64,000 nucleotides of DNA. Origin: Clostridia bacterium (lineage in GTDB: Bacteria > Bacillota > Clostridia > Christensenellales > Pumilibacteraceae). The DNA is taken from contig JAAWAB010000008.1 of NCBI GenBank assembly GCA_022791915.1, positions 62,001 to 126,000 of the forward strand, written 5' to 3'. Of this stretch, positions 27,129-36,701 are shown in pieces (the stretch's first letter is position 1; each line of letters opens with the position of its first letter). The notes beneath the pieces are model-generated. The model did no database searches. It was not told where the DNA came from and saw only the letters and a list, made by a program, of their open reading frames with translations. A program made the translations under genes and the position numbers.

Positions 27129-27701
27129 TCAGTCCATCAGTTTGAGTTTACGAAGCAACGGGAACAGAAAGGCAACAATAACCACATTGAGTATGACAAC
27201 GGGTACTTGCGTTCCCAGTCGCACGGATACAATCGGCAAAAAGGGAGAATGCGAAGCAGACGCAAGTGCGTATGACGTTAGCCCCAACGTGCAGACGGGA
27301 ATCACAACGATTGTACCGACGAGCAGTTTGAGTCGGGGGTCTAGCTTGGGAATCTTAAACGCGAATCCCATAAACAGACCGAAGAGCGAGTTGGAAAGCA
27401 GAATCAGCGGTAGCGGGAATCCTCCCGTTTGCAAAATGAGCGTTCCGATAAAGTCGGTGATTGCGATAACCGCCATGCCCCCGATGGGACCCATGACGAT
27501 TGCCGCTACAATCCAGGGGATATAAACGAACGAGATTTTGAAACTGCCGAAGGTAAAAACCTGTCCTACGAGTTTCAACGCCATTGCCATTGCTACCAAA
27601 ATGGCTTTATACGTTATCTTGCGCGTGCCGTCGATTTTCTTGCGTGTACCGTATTGCGCTTTCGTGTCTACGGTTGCAATTTCCTGTGAACTTTTGTCCA
27701 T
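27129..27701 (-). CDS. ECF transporter S component (FolT-like)
   Basis: This 190-residue membrane protein, the substrate-binding S subunit of an energy-coupling-factor vitamin importer, has about six helices. The ITYKAILVAMAMALKLVGQ start and the FGSFKISFVYIPWIVAAIVMG segment resemble folate-type S components, so folate is the best guess, not proven. The ATG at 27701 is chosen because GGAGG lies 9 nt upstream; a TTG nearer that site has no spacing. A hydrophilic N-terminal tail of about 25 residues is unusual. The shared EcfA/EcfT modules are not in this window. It follows the flippase gene by 40 nt and may share its transcript. Confidence 0.85.
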   Translation of the reverse strand: MDKSSQEIATVDTKAQYGTRKKIDGTRKITYKAILVAMAMALKLVGQVFTFGSFKISFVYIPWIVAAIVMGPIGGMAVIAITDFIGTLILQTGGFPLPLILLSNSLFGLFMGFAFKIPKLDPRLKLLVGTIVVIPVCTLGLTSYALASASHSPFLPIVSVRLGTQVPVVILNVVIVAFLFPLLRKLKLMD

Positions 27702-27741
27702 GTCGGGCAACCTCCAAATATGAAATTAGTTTCAGTATATA

Positions 27742-29271
27742 TTATGTTGTGGATTTTGGCAATCGTTTTAATGCCTTTTTGGGATTTTTTTTGCCGAATA
27801 CGATTCCGACGTCGATAATGCCGAATACTACCGAAAGAACGAACATGAAAATGCACCCCACGATTGCGCTCACCGAAATAGACAACAGGAGCGGCATATA
27901 GTTCATGAGATTAAACACCGTTTTGGTGAGAAACGCGGCGGGCAGAATGAGCAAGCCCGACACGACGAGCGGCGTGAGAAAGGTGAATTTGATTCCCGTG
28001 CGTTTTTTAATGCTGATTAAATCGAGCACCGACGAAACGGTTAAACTTGCGCCCAAACCCACCGACAACACGTCGATAGTAAAGTTTTTACAGAAGGCGC
28101 CCAAAATGGCGAACAGAACCGCCGAGCCAATCATGTAGTTGACGAATCCGCGTTTTTCGAGGTCGAGCGAATTGAGCATGCTGGACGCAATATTTTCCAC
28201 GCTTACGGGAATGAGTAGCCATGCCGAATGGGCGAGAAAGCGTCCTGCGTCGGCGTTATCGTATACGAATTTTCCGATTGGCTTGCCGAGCGCCCAAAAC
28301 GCGGGTACGAAGAGTGCCGCCACCACCACCGAAAAGGTAACGGCGGTTTCTATCTGTCGGCGGGTGGATTGCATGTCGCGCGCCGAATAGGCGGAACTTA
28401 AAGTGGGAATCATCACGTAGGCGAGCGAGCCGACTACGGTGATGGGAATATACAACAGCGGCATTGCCATGCCGATACTCGAACCGAATATATAGAGCGC
28501 CTGGTCAGTGGTGTGTCCCATGCCTACGAGTATCATGGGCACTACGATTGCCACCACCGAATTGACCACGCTGCTTGACGCGCGCACGAAGGTGATAGGT
28601 ACCGACGAAACGAACAGGGGAACAATCTGTCCTTTGGGGGACGAGAGTTTGCCTTTGTTTACATAGAAACAGATGATACAGCATACAAGCGTCACGCCGC
28701 ACGATACGCTTAACGACAGCGCCGTCATTTTCAGCTTATCGAATCCGAGCAGAAAAAGCAGAACGGTGAGAAGAATACGCATGGCTTGCTCTATTACTTC
28801 GATTACGCTCATGGTGGTATATTTTTGCTTGCCCCACAGATTGCCGCGGAATGCCGAATAGGCGCCCGAGAACAGGATACCCGGCAACATGAACAGCAAT
28901 ACCGTCATGCTTGCGGGGCTTGCCATGATTTTGCCGATGGGAACGCGCAGAATCACGGTTACAAGGCAGACGAACAGAGCGCTACCCAATCCCACGATGA
29001 GCGCTGCCGAAACGGTACTATGTGCCGCCGTTCCGTTGCCGTTCGCCTCGTATTTTGCCGTCAGTTTGGAAACGATTAGCGGAATCCCGCTGGTTGTTGC
29101 CGTGAGCAGAAGGAAAAAAATACTCAATGCTACCTGATAGACGCCCATATTGACGGCGCCCAATTCGCGGGATAGGTATATTTTGAATACGAATCCGAGC
29201 ACGCGGTCGATTACGGTAAAAAACGTAACCGTGAATACCGCGCGCAGAAGATAAGATTTTGCATTTTTCAA
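27742..29271 (-). CDS. SpoVB/MurJ-type polysaccharide or lipid II flippase
   Basis: This 509-residue membrane protein of the MOP/MviN-like superfamily has about 14 predicted helices. RVLGFVFKIYLSRELGAVNMGVYQVALS near the start and SAYSARD in the middle are typical of SpoVB-like proteins. Such proteins export lipid-linked cell-wall or spore-cortex precursors. A TTG start at 29271 is preceded by GAGGTGA at 6 nt; no ATG fits as well. Gene order (ECF S component downstream) is not informative. MurJ proper and SpoVB cannot be told apart here. Confidence 0.88.
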   Translation of the reverse strand: MKNAKSYLLRAVFTVTFFTVIDRVLGFVFKIYLSRELGAVNMGVYQVALSIFFLLLTATTSGIPLIVSKLTAKYEANGNGTAAHSTVSAALIVGLGSALFVCLVTVILRVPIGKIMASPASMTVLLFMLPGILFSGAYSAFRGNLWGKQKYTTMSVIEVIEQAMRILLTVLLFLLGFDKLKMTALSLSVSCGVTLVCCIICFYVNKGKLSSPKGQIVPLFVSSVPITFVRASSSVVNSVVAIVVPMILVGMGHTTDQALYIFGSSIGMAMPLLYIPITVVGSLAYVMIPTLSSAYSARDMQSTRRQIETAVTFSVVVAALFVPAFWALGKPIGKFVYDNADAGRFLAHSAWLLIPVSVENIASSMLNSLDLEKRGFVNYMIGSAVLFAILGAFCKNFTIDVLSVGLGASLTVSSVLDLISIKKRTGIKFTFLTPLVVSGLLILPAAFLTKTVFNLMNYMPLLLSISVSAIVGCIFMFVLSVVFGIIDVGIVFGKKNPKKALKRLPKSTT

Positions 29272-29399
29272 GAAATCACCTCGTAAAATCGTGAAACAGT
29301 ATATGCGCTATGGCTTGATTATGTATATTCTTTTTTTGCCCGACGTATGCCCGTGCGGGCGGGAAAGGGCGCGGCGGATAAAAATTTTTGCGCAAACGG

Positions 29400-29428
29400 T
29401 TGAAAAAAACGCCAATCTCTGATATAAT
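29400..29428 (+). promoter_or_regulatory. Promoter of transglutaminase lipoprotein gene, nearly leaderless
   Basis: TTGAAA (29400-29405), 17-nt spacer, TATAAT (29423-29428). The ATG is at 29440, so the message would have only about 5 nt of leader. No Shine-Dalgarno is visible. Confidence 0.75.
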
Positions 29429-29439
29429 AATATTACGAA

Positions 29440-32100
29440 ATGATGAAAGTATCCAAAAAAATAGCAATCGGGGCGTTGTGCCTGTTCTTATTTGTTGCGT
29501 TCTGTTTATCGGGTTGCGGCAGACTTTTGTCTGTGGGTGTGCGCTCGCTTTCCTTTTCGCAGGACGAAAAAGAGCTGTATGTGGGCGAGCGAATCGAACT
29601 GAATCAATACATAACGATATCGCCGAGCAAAGCAACCGACAAATCGTTCGCCGTAACGAGCGACAACGAAAACATCGTACATATAGAAACGGTGTCGGAC
29701 GGCGGGACTGTTTCCAAAGTATACGCAAATGCAATCGGCGTGGGGACTGCCGTACTGACGGCAACGTCTCCGTCGGGGAAAAGCGACAATATGACGGTTA
29801 CCGTGCGTTACGCACAGCCGAGCGGCATAACGGTTTGTGTGGACGGCGGGCATACGGTAATCGGAAACACCGTTGTATTGCACAGCGATGCGATTGCTAC
29901 GGTGCAAATGCGCTCCGAGTTGAATCACGGTGTTGCGCCCGATTGCACGGTTTTATGGACGGCGACGGACGGCGTGAACACACAAAGCGAAACGTTGACG
30001 GCGGGAGAACCGTTTTCGGTAACGCCCGCAGGGGCAGGCAGTACCGTAGTTACGGCGAAGGTAAGCGACGGCGACGGCAGAACGTTTTCGGACACGGTTA
30101 CGGTAAACGTATACGATGAGTTGCGGGACGTTTCGGTAACCTATGACGAAGGAATGCTCAATCAGGAGGCGGGGCAATATGAAACCGTACGTTTCGATTT
30201 GGCGTGCGAATTGCCCGAAGGGAATCCCAATCCCATTGTACGGTGGTTTGTGAACGGCGAGCAACAAGGAACGGGAACGGCGTTTGATTTTCTGCCGCAA
30301 TCGTCGGGCGTGTATGCCGTTACGGTGAACATAAACGGAAAGGCATGGGGGGAATCCGCCATTGCCACGGTATACGTGCGTGGCGAGATTGTGCCGCAAA
30401 ACGTGCGCATAGAGTACGATAACTGTTATCCGTCGGTGTGGATTGTGTGGGATACCATTCCCGCGGCGGCAGGATACGAAGTGCGGATAACCGACGTATC
30501 CACGGGCGGGGTAATCAGCGACGACCTTTCCACGGACAACACTTCGTTGCGTGACAAATTTACGTCTTACGGGTTTGACGCTACCGCCTATCTTTCGGGC
30601 AGTCGCACGCTTTTTAACACGCGTTTTTCGGTAAAGGTGCGCACGTTGGGAGATAAAAACGGCATATTGCTCGATTCGGATTGGTCGGACGAATACGTGA
30701 CCGAACTGATTCCCGCACGGGCGAAAAGCTACCTTGCCGATACCTTTTACGACGGCGCGCGCAACCGTTATGTGACGAGTTACGAAGAATTTTACGAATG
30801 GTTCGAGTATGCCATGCTATGGCGTCCCGTATCGTTATCGTCGGGCGAAAAGCTGTATCTCGATTATTCGTTCGTTTCGGCGCTCGACGAAATAGAGCGT
30901 GCCATGGGGCAGATGAGTTTTACGGGGTCGTATTCCTATTCGGGTACGAGCGAAGTGCGCAACCGCAAGGAATGTACGTTCTCCGTGCTGTTTGAAACGG
31001 ACGGAGCACCTTCGCGCAAGACGACGACGCACACGGGCGAGGCATGGAACGCTTTGCGTCCGCATGTGAATTACGATTTGGGCAAGGTGCGCCCCAACCG
31101 ATACGTGTTTGCCATAGACACCAAAACGCCCGTAACGGTGGAAACGTCCGACCAATTATATTATGTGACGCAGTTGGGGTATTGTCCCGTGCCGCGTGCG
31201 GGGAGTGTGGCGGAAAAGCTATATAACTACGCGCGCAGGACGCTACGGTATATTATTACGGACGATATGACCGACGTGGAGAAATTGCATGCCATATACG
31301 ATTGGATTGTATGGCGGGTGACGTATGACGACGAAGTGCTTGCTTATACCGATATTGCCCGTTCCGTGCAGTTTGAATCGTATTATCTGGAAAGCGTGTT
31401 TACCGATACGAGTGCATACGGCGTATGCGACGCAATGAGCAAGGCGTTTGTGCTCTTGTGCGGAATCGAAGGGTTCGAGTGCCTGCGGGTGGCAGGCGTA
31501 GCGGGTAGCGGTTCGGATAAGGGAGGGCATGCCTGGAACAAAGTGAAATTAGACGGCGAATGGTATGTGGTGGATTGTACGTGGGGCGACGCGAAACTTT
31601 CTTTGCGCACCGACGGCATATACAAGGAATCGGCAAGTCATCTGTATTTTCTTGTGAGCGACGCCGAGGTTTCCGATACGCACGTAGAAAAAAAAGAGGC
31701 GAAATATCCCGCGTCGGCAGCAAAGCGGTATCCTTGGTATCAACTGCCCGTAGCCGCAGGCGGGGGAACATATGTTCCGCACATAGACGGAACGCTCTCT
31801 GCGTCGGCGTTGCGAAACGCTCTGAACGCGATGATACCGCTCATGATACGGGAAGCCGCGGGGGCACAACATACTTTTTCGGTGGGTCCCGACCCCATTC
31901 TCAATCGTTCGTATGCCGATTACGTGGGGTTCGAGATTGTTGTCGATATGCCGTATGACAAAATTTCTTCGACGGAGTTGCGTCTTGTATTGACCGAAGT
32001 GCTCAAAGCGAACGGCGCGGGAAGCGGAGATTACCGTCTGAATTTACAGGCGATGGGAAAGACGACGCATATTTTGCTGTTTCTGCGTATAGGTGCATAA
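29440..32100 (+). CDS. Lipoprotein with Big2-like domains and transglutaminase-like domain
   Basis: This 886-residue predicted lipoprotein has the signal peptide KKIAIGALCLFLFVAFCLSGC with lipobox LSGC. One or more Big2/Ig-like domains follow (about 35-120 and further), then an Fn3-like region (about 315-425). A transglutaminase/protease-like domain has the triad Cys663 (YGVCDAMSKAF), His697 (GGHAWNKVKL) and Asp712 (VVDCTWGD). YDWIVWRVTYD before the Cys is typical of this superfamily. Surface members cut or cross-link proteins or act on cell-wall peptides; the reaction here is unknown. There is no Shine-Dalgarno before the ATG at 29440. Confidence 0.85.
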   Translation: MMKVSKKIAIGALCLFLFVAFCLSGCGRLLSVGVRSLSFSQDEKELYVGERIELNQYITISPSKATDKSFAVTSDNENIVHIETVSDGGTVSKVYANAIGVGTAVLTATSPSGKSDNMTVTVRYAQPSGITVCVDGGHTVIGNTVVLHSDAIATVQMRSELNHGVAPDCTVLWTATDGVNTQSETLTAGEPFSVTPAGAGSTVVTAKVSDGDGRTFSDTVTVNVYDELRDVSVTYDEGMLNQEAGQYETVRFDLACELPEGNPNPIVRWFVNGEQQGTGTAFDFLPQSSGVYAVTVNINGKAWGESAIATVYVRGEIVPQNVRIEYDNCYPSVWIVWDTIPAAAGYEVRITDVSTGGVISDDLSTDNTSLRDKFTSYGFDATAYLSGSRTLFNTRFSVKVRTLGDKNGILLDSDWSDEYVTELIPARAKSYLADTFYDGARNRYVTSYEEFYEWFEYAMLWRPVSLSSGEKLYLDYSFVSALDEIERAMGQMSFTGSYSYSGTSEVRNRKECTFSVLFETDGAPSRKTTTHTGEAWNALRPHVNYDLGKVRPNRYVFAIDTKTPVTVETSDQLYYVTQLGYCPVPRAGSVAEKLYNYARRTLRYIITDDMTDVEKLHAIYDWIVWRVTYDDEVLAYTDIARSVQFESYYLESVFTDTSAYGVCDAMSKAFVLLCGIEGFECLRVAGVAGSGSDKGGHAWNKVKLDGEWYVVDCTWGDAKLSLRTDGIYKESASHLYFLVSDAEVSDTHVEKKEAKYPASAAKRYPWYQLPVAAGGGTYVPHIDGTLSASALRNALNAMIPLMIREAAGAQHTFSVGPDPILNRSYADYVGFEIVVDMPYDKISSTELRLVLTEVLKANGAGSGDYRLNLQAMGKTTHILLFLRIGA

Positions 32101-32160
32101 TTGTACAAATCGCACAAATTGCGCGGGCAATCCTTGTGCGTGATTTGTGTGTTTATTTCA

Positions 32161-32189
32161 TTGCAAAATTTTCAAGATATTGGTATAAT
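32161..32189 (+). promoter_or_regulatory. Promoter of cca predicting a leaderless mRNA
   Basis: TTGCAA (32161-32166), 17-nt spacer, TATAAT (32184-32189). The ATG begins exactly 7 nt after the -10 box, so transcription should begin at its A. No ribosome-binding site is present. Confidence 0.75.
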
Positions 32190-32195
32190 GAAATC

Positions 32196-33539
32196 ATGGA
32201 CATTTTCATACCGGAAGCGGTTAAAAGACTGGCGGCTTCTGCCGGCACGCCTATCTATCTTGTGGGCGGATGTGTGCGCAATGCTTATGCGAATTTAGGG
32301 GAGACGGACGTTGACCTATGCGGTCCGCTCATTGCCACCGCGCTCAATTTACCGCGCGGCGCAAAAGTTAAAATCGTAAATTACCGATTGGGCACGGCTC
32401 TCATTAGTTTTATGGGCGGCTCGTATGAGTATACGCCTTTTCGTTTGGAAAAATATGCCGACGGCGGCTCGCACACGCCTACCGAGGTGAAGTTTACCAC
32501 TTCGCTCGAAGCGGACGCGATTCGCAGGGATTTTACCGTCAATTCGATATACGTGAACGTGTCTACGGGCGAAGTGAAAGACCCGGTGGGCGGCATTGCG
32601 GACATTGAACGAAAGGTGTTGCGGTCGTATTCGCCCGCGCACACGTTTGCGTCCGACGGTTTGCGGCTCATGCGTTTGGCGCGCATTGCGGCGCAGACGG
32701 GGTATAAAATCGACGGTGCTACGGCAAAAGCCGCCATGGCGTTTGCCGAAAATCTTCAAGATATTTCGGGCGAGCGCAAGCGGGAAGAACTGGATAAGAT
32801 TTTGTATGCCGACCAAAAATACGGGATTGCCGACGCGCACTATCGCGGACTCAAACTGTTGCAAAAACTCGGGTTGATTCGCTATATTATAGAACCGCTC
32901 GGCGATGCCGACAAGGTGCCGCAGAACCCCGAATACCATGCGTTCGACGTGCTGGAACACACGTTCCGCACCGTGCGGGCGGCGGCGCCTTCGGTGCGTC
33001 TTGCCGCGCTTATGCACGACGTGGGCAAGCCGTATGCCTTTTCTACATACGGCAACATGCACGGACACGAAACGGCAAGTGCGATTATTACGCGGGACAT
33101 ACTCGGGCAACGTTGTTTGCGGTATCCCAAAGAAACGGTAGAGCGTGTTGCGTCGTTGGTGGAACACCACATGTATGACAGGGACGGAAAGACCAAAGAA
33201 GGAAAAATGCGGCTGTTTATTGCGCAGAATTTCGATTTGATAGACGACCTTGCCGCATTGATGCGCGCCGATAAAATCGGTACGGGCAAGATAAAAGAAG
33301 AAGATTTACAGCCCAATCGATTGGTTATGCTTCGCGACCGCATGCTGGAAGAAGGCGTGCCGCTTTCACTTTCCGATTTGGAAATTTCGGGTGCCGATTT
33401 GACCGATATGGGATTTTTCGGCGAATCGGTGGGAAGGATATTGGGAGAAGTGTTTCGCGAATGCGTGCTCAATTCGCGTCTGAACAATCGGGAATGGTTG
33501 ATGGAGTACGCACGGAAGAGATTGAAAGATGAAGGGTGA
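32196..33539 (+). CDS. cca: CCA-adding tRNA nucleotidyltransferase / poly(A) polymerase family with HD domain
   Basis: This 447-residue enzyme adds or repairs the 3' CCA of tRNA. The class II nucleotidyltransferase head has IYLVGGCVRN and the metal-binding TDVDLCG, followed by DFTVNSIYV and a neck rich in Arg (RLMRLARIAAQTG). The C-terminal part has an HD phosphohydrolase core (LAALMHDVGKP and HGHETAS). The ATG at 32196 is preferred. Although the frame is open to 32136, the -10 box lies within that extension and the extension is not protein-like. It overlaps the next gene by 11 nt. Confidence 0.92.
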   Translation: MDIFIPEAVKRLAASAGTPIYLVGGCVRNAYANLGETDVDLCGPLIATALNLPRGAKVKIVNYRLGTALISFMGGSYEYTPFRLEKYADGGSHTPTEVKFTTSLEADAIRRDFTVNSIYVNVSTGEVKDPVGGIADIERKVLRSYSPAHTFASDGLRLMRLARIAAQTGYKIDGATAKAAMAFAENLQDISGERKREELDKILYADQKYGIADAHYRGLKLLQKLGLIRYIIEPLGDADKVPQNPEYHAFDVLEHTFRTVRAAAPSVRLAALMHDVGKPYAFSTYGNMHGHETASAIITRDILGQRCLRYPKETVERVASLVEHHMYDRDGKTKEGKMRLFIAQNFDLIDDLAALMRADKIGTGKIKEEDLQPNRLVMLRDRMLEEGVPLSLSDLEISGADLTDMGFFGESVGRILGEVFRECVLNSRLNNREWLMEYARKRLKDEG

Positions 33540-34350
33540 TTTGCATCTTCATTCGTATTACAGCGACGGCATGTTGCCGCCCGCCGAAGTGATGAAAATG
33601 GCGTTTCGGGCGGGGTGCGACGTTACGGCGCTGACCGACCACGACACGCTGGACGGCGTGGACGAGGCAATGCGAGCGGCGAGAGAAATGTCGCTTGCTT
33701 TTCTTGTGGGGGTGGAAATTTCGGCGTTTGACGATGTGGCGGACATGGAAGTGCACATTTTGGGTTACGGAGTGAATCGGGACGACGCCCGTTTTCGCGC
33801 GTTTATCAGTGAACAGAAAGGGCGTAGACGTGCCCGCTCGGAACAACTTTTGGAAAGACTTGCGCAACACGGCATGCCCGTTTCGGCAGACGCTCTGCAA
33901 TCTCCCGTGCGGCGGGAACTTTCGCGGTCGCATATTGCGGCGGCATTGGTAAAGCTGGGGTATGAAAGTGATTTTTTTACCGCCATGCACAAGTGGTTGC
34001 GGTTCGGCGCGCCCACATTCGTGCCCATGTGCGGCGTATCGTGCGAACGGGCGATTGATGAGATTCATGCCGCGGGCGGATTGGCGGTGCTTGCGCACCC
34101 CGTGCGTTTGGATTTGGACCGATACGGGCGAAGGGAACTTATCGGGCGGCTGTGTGATGCGGGGCTGGACGGATTGGAAGCGGTGTACAAGCGGTCGTCG
34201 CATGCCGTGGTGAAAGAACTGAAAGACCTTGCCCGTTCGTTGGGAATGTTTTATACGGCAGGCGCCGATTATCACGGTGAAGGCAACGAAATTATTGCGC
34301 GGAAGTTGGATTGCGAAGAATTGCTTGCTCGCGCGGTTTTGCCCGGATAG
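33529..34350 (+). CDS. PHP-domain phosphoesterase (RNase AM / TrpH-like)
   Basis: This 273-residue metal-dependent hydrolase has the PHP motifs GDLHLHSYYSDG at the N-terminus, TDHDTLDG, GVEISA and near the end GADYHGEG. Relatives (YciV/TrpH, RNase AM) hydrolyse 3',5'-nucleotide bisphosphates or mature rRNA 5' ends. The ATG at 33529 lies inside the end of cca (11-nt overlap), so translation is likely coupled; an RNA-related role would fit that pairing. The full set of metal ligands appears present. The exact substrate cannot be read from sequence. Confidence 0.88.
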   Translation: MKGDLHLHSYYSDGMLPPAEVMKMAFRAGCDVTALTDHDTLDGVDEAMRAAREMSLAFLVGVEISAFDDVADMEVHILGYGVNRDDARFRAFISEQKGRRRARSEQLLERLAQHGMPVSADALQSPVRRELSRSHIAAALVKLGYESDFFTAMHKWLRFGAPTFVPMCGVSCERAIDEIHAAGGLAVLAHPVRLDLDRYGRRELIGRLCDAGLDGLEAVYKRSSHAVVKELKDLARSLGMFYTAGADYHGEGNEIIARKLDCEELLARAVLPG

Positions 34351-34428
34351 GAAAGTATATATTGTATTCCGTGTATATTCATACGCTGTTTACGCATAAT
34401 AAAGCAGTAGACAGGAGGAAGTACGCGC

Positions 34429-35730
34429 ATGAATAAAGGCTATATAACCAAAACACGCTTTGCTTTTGTTGCGTGTTTTTTGTTTTGTGTGCTTGCTCTC
34501 GGTTTTGCGGCGGTTACGGCAACCGCGTCGCAGGCTACGGCATGTGCCGCCGCATGGGGAGAAGAGGACAGGCGCGCCGAAATTACCGTGCATATTCTCG
34601 GAAAAGAATACGTTTATCGTGACGAATTGTTGCCTGCGCCCGATTATACCGTGTACGAAGAACTTACAAGGCGGAACATAAACGCGCCGCTTGCCGATAA
34701 AATCAAGACGGTGGATAAGTGTCTTTCGGCGGGTGCGCAGTGGCGGGAAGCAATCCGCTATGCGTTTCCGCTTTTACCGCAGTTTGTGGAAAGAATCAAA
34801 ACGGAAAACGACCTTGCTCCCAAAAACAGCGAAATGGTCTTTTCGCCCGACAGTCGCCCGATGTTTCGCATATCGCGGCACCGCGACGGCATATGGGTAG
34901 ACGACAAGCGACTGTATCAGGATATCTATCTGGCGCTCCGCAAAGACGCGAAAGCGGATATTGTGGTAAAGCCGCAGAGCGTTGCGCCCGAAGTTACCGT
35001 AGAAGATAACATTAAGCGCACGCAGAAAATTTCTGCCTTTTCCACTAACTTCTCCACGTCGGGAGAAGGCAGAAAGAACAATATTCGACTGGCGCTCAAA
35101 AAAATAAACGGCACCGTATTGCAGGGCGGCGAAGAATTTTCGTTTAACGGAAAAGTGGGACCGCGCACCGAACGCAACGGATTTACCGTAGCGAAAATCA
35201 TTGTGGCGGGAGAATACACCGACGGCGTGGGCGGGGGCGTATGTCAGGTTTCCACCACGCTGTACAACGCCGCGCTTACGGCGGGTATGCGTGTAACCGA
35301 CGTGCACAATCACAGTATCTTACCGTCTTACGTACCGCCGTCACTCGATTCCATGGTGAATTCGGCGTCGTCCGACCTGCGGTTTGTAAACCCGTACGAA
35401 ACGCCCGTTTTCATTAAGGCGGAAACAATCGGCGATACGGCGCGCGTAACCTTTTACGGAACGGAGCCGCCGTATAAAATCAAAACCGTATCGCGCGAAA
35501 TCAGCCGCACGGCGGTGCCGACCGATAAGGAGATGATTGACACGGAGCACAAGTATGTTGCCGCCGACACGCCCGCAGGAACGCGTGTGCGCGTATCGTA
35601 CGGGCATAGCGGCGTGAAAAGCGAAGGGTATCTGCGGTATTTCACGCGCGACGGCGCTCTCGTGCGGGAAGAAAAAATTCGTAACGACGTATACGGGCAG
35701 ACGCAGGGAATCGTTGCCGTTGCGCCGTAG
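34429..35730 (+). CDS. VanW-family exported protein with G5 domain
   Basis: This 433-residue protein has an N-terminal membrane anchor or signal (FAFVACFLFCVLALGFAAV). A putative peptidoglycan-binding region covers about 130-200. The VanW domain spans about 200-350, with FSFNGKVGPRTERNGF, GGGVCQVSTTLYNAAL and HNHSILPSYVP. A G5-like module ends the protein (TVSREISRTAVPTDKEMID, then VRVSYGHSGVKSEGY). VanW proteins of this layout are common in Clostridia and probably act in cell-wall binding or modification; they are not resistance enzymes by themselves. AGGAGG precedes the ATG. The function of VanW is not established. Confidence 0.88.
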   Translation: MNKGYITKTRFAFVACFLFCVLALGFAAVTATASQATACAAAWGEEDRRAEITVHILGKEYVYRDELLPAPDYTVYEELTRRNINAPLADKIKTVDKCLSAGAQWREAIRYAFPLLPQFVERIKTENDLAPKNSEMVFSPDSRPMFRISRHRDGIWVDDKRLYQDIYLALRKDAKADIVVKPQSVAPEVTVEDNIKRTQKISAFSTNFSTSGEGRKNNIRLALKKINGTVLQGGEEFSFNGKVGPRTERNGFTVAKIIVAGEYTDGVGGGVCQVSTTLYNAALTAGMRVTDVHNHSILPSYVPPSLDSMVNSASSDLRFVNPYETPVFIKAETIGDTARVTFYGTEPPYKIKTVSREISRTAVPTDKEMIDTEHKYVAADTPAGTRVRVSYGHSGVKSEGYLRYFTRDGALVREEKIRNDVYGQTQGIVAVAP

Positions 35731-35825
35731 GGAAATGCGGACGGCGGGGGAAAATGTCTTATTGTGTCGGGGCGGTATTATTTTTGTCCGCCGTAAAATA
35801 CAATAACGGCAGGAGGTTGCAAAGT

Positions 35826-36575
35826 ATGTTGAGAGAAGAATATCTGGAAATAGCGGCATCGGTGCATATTGAAGGGGCGCGGTGGCTGCGCGACGGCGCC
35901 GCGGCATTGCTCCCTTGCTGTACGCTCTTTTCGTGCAAGACGGCGTTTTCGCTTTCTCGTGCCTTAACGCAGGGCGAGAACTTGATGGACGAAGCGGTGG
36001 CGTTGAGCGGGGGATTGTTGCACATGGGCGTTTTAACAAAGTATACGCCCGTAATCGAGGCGCGCATGCGTTTGGCGGGCGCCGACCTGGACGCAGGTAT
36101 TACTTCCCGTCAGCAAGCGGCGGAACGGGTGCGCACCGTGCCTCCCGGAACGCGCGCCGATGTGTACGAAGGATTTATTGCGCTTTCCCGCAAAGCGGCT
36201 GTATGCGCCGAAGAACTTTCGAGCACGCTGGACGATATGGTGGGAGCAATCAAGGAAGGCGGCGTATATTCTGCCGTTCCGTTGGGCGCGTATGAGTTTT
36301 TGCGCAAAATATGCGCCGACTATGCCGCCGCATCGGTGCGGTTGGCGGCGGGAGAAGATGCTTGCCTTGTACGGCGCGCCGACGTATATTCCGCTTATAA
36401 AAAGTGTTTGATGCATGCGGCGGCGGCGCAGGGGGTGGATAATCCCAATGCTTCCGCCGATACGCTTGCCGCGCTTGCGGCGGGCGGATTGATTCCCGGC
36501 GTGCCTGCCGTATTGTTCGACTTATTGTTGCGGTATGAAAATCTGCCCCGAGCGTTGGGCGCCGAGAAGAACTGA
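35826..36575 (+). CDS. Helical protein of unknown function
   Basis: I do not recognise this 249-residue protein. It is Ala-rich and predicted mostly helical, with seven Cys residues (for example LLPCCTLFSCKT) and no clear membrane segment, signal peptide or catalytic motif. The ATG at 35826 has AGGAGG 9 nt upstream; an in-frame upstream start at 35754 would place that site inside the gene. It follows the VanW gene by 95 nt and ends 53 nt before a terminator, so it may share the VanW transcript or have its own weak promoter. Confidence 0.65.
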   Translation: MLREEYLEIAASVHIEGARWLRDGAAALLPCCTLFSCKTAFSLSRALTQGENLMDEAVALSGGLLHMGVLTKYTPVIEARMRLAGADLDAGITSRQQAAERVRTVPPGTRADVYEGFIALSRKAAVCAEELSSTLDDMVGAIKEGGVYSAVPLGAYEFLRKICADYAAASVRLAAGEDACLVRRADVYSAYKKCLMHAAAAQGVDNPNASADTLAALAAGGLIPGVPAVLFDLLLRYENLPRALGAEKN

Positions 36576-36628
36576 ATTCTTTTCGTCCGATTTCGACACG
36601 TTTCCTTACGAAAATTCTTGCGTATGTG

Positions 36629-36660
36629 GCGGCACCTCGCGTTTGCGGGTGTCGCTTTTT
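36629..36660 (+). terminator. Terminator before lgt
   Basis: GCGGCACC(T)CGC / GCGGGTGTCGC stem with one bulged T, GTTT loop, and T5 tail. Confidence 0.85.
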
Positions 36661-36701
36661 GCGCGGGAGGAGAAAAAAGCGGGCATTTGTTTGCGCTATG
36701 A

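Noticed and set aside
27702..27741. THF riboswitch before the ECF S component
   Set aside because: Only 40 nt separate it from the preceding gene on the strand; no room for the fold.
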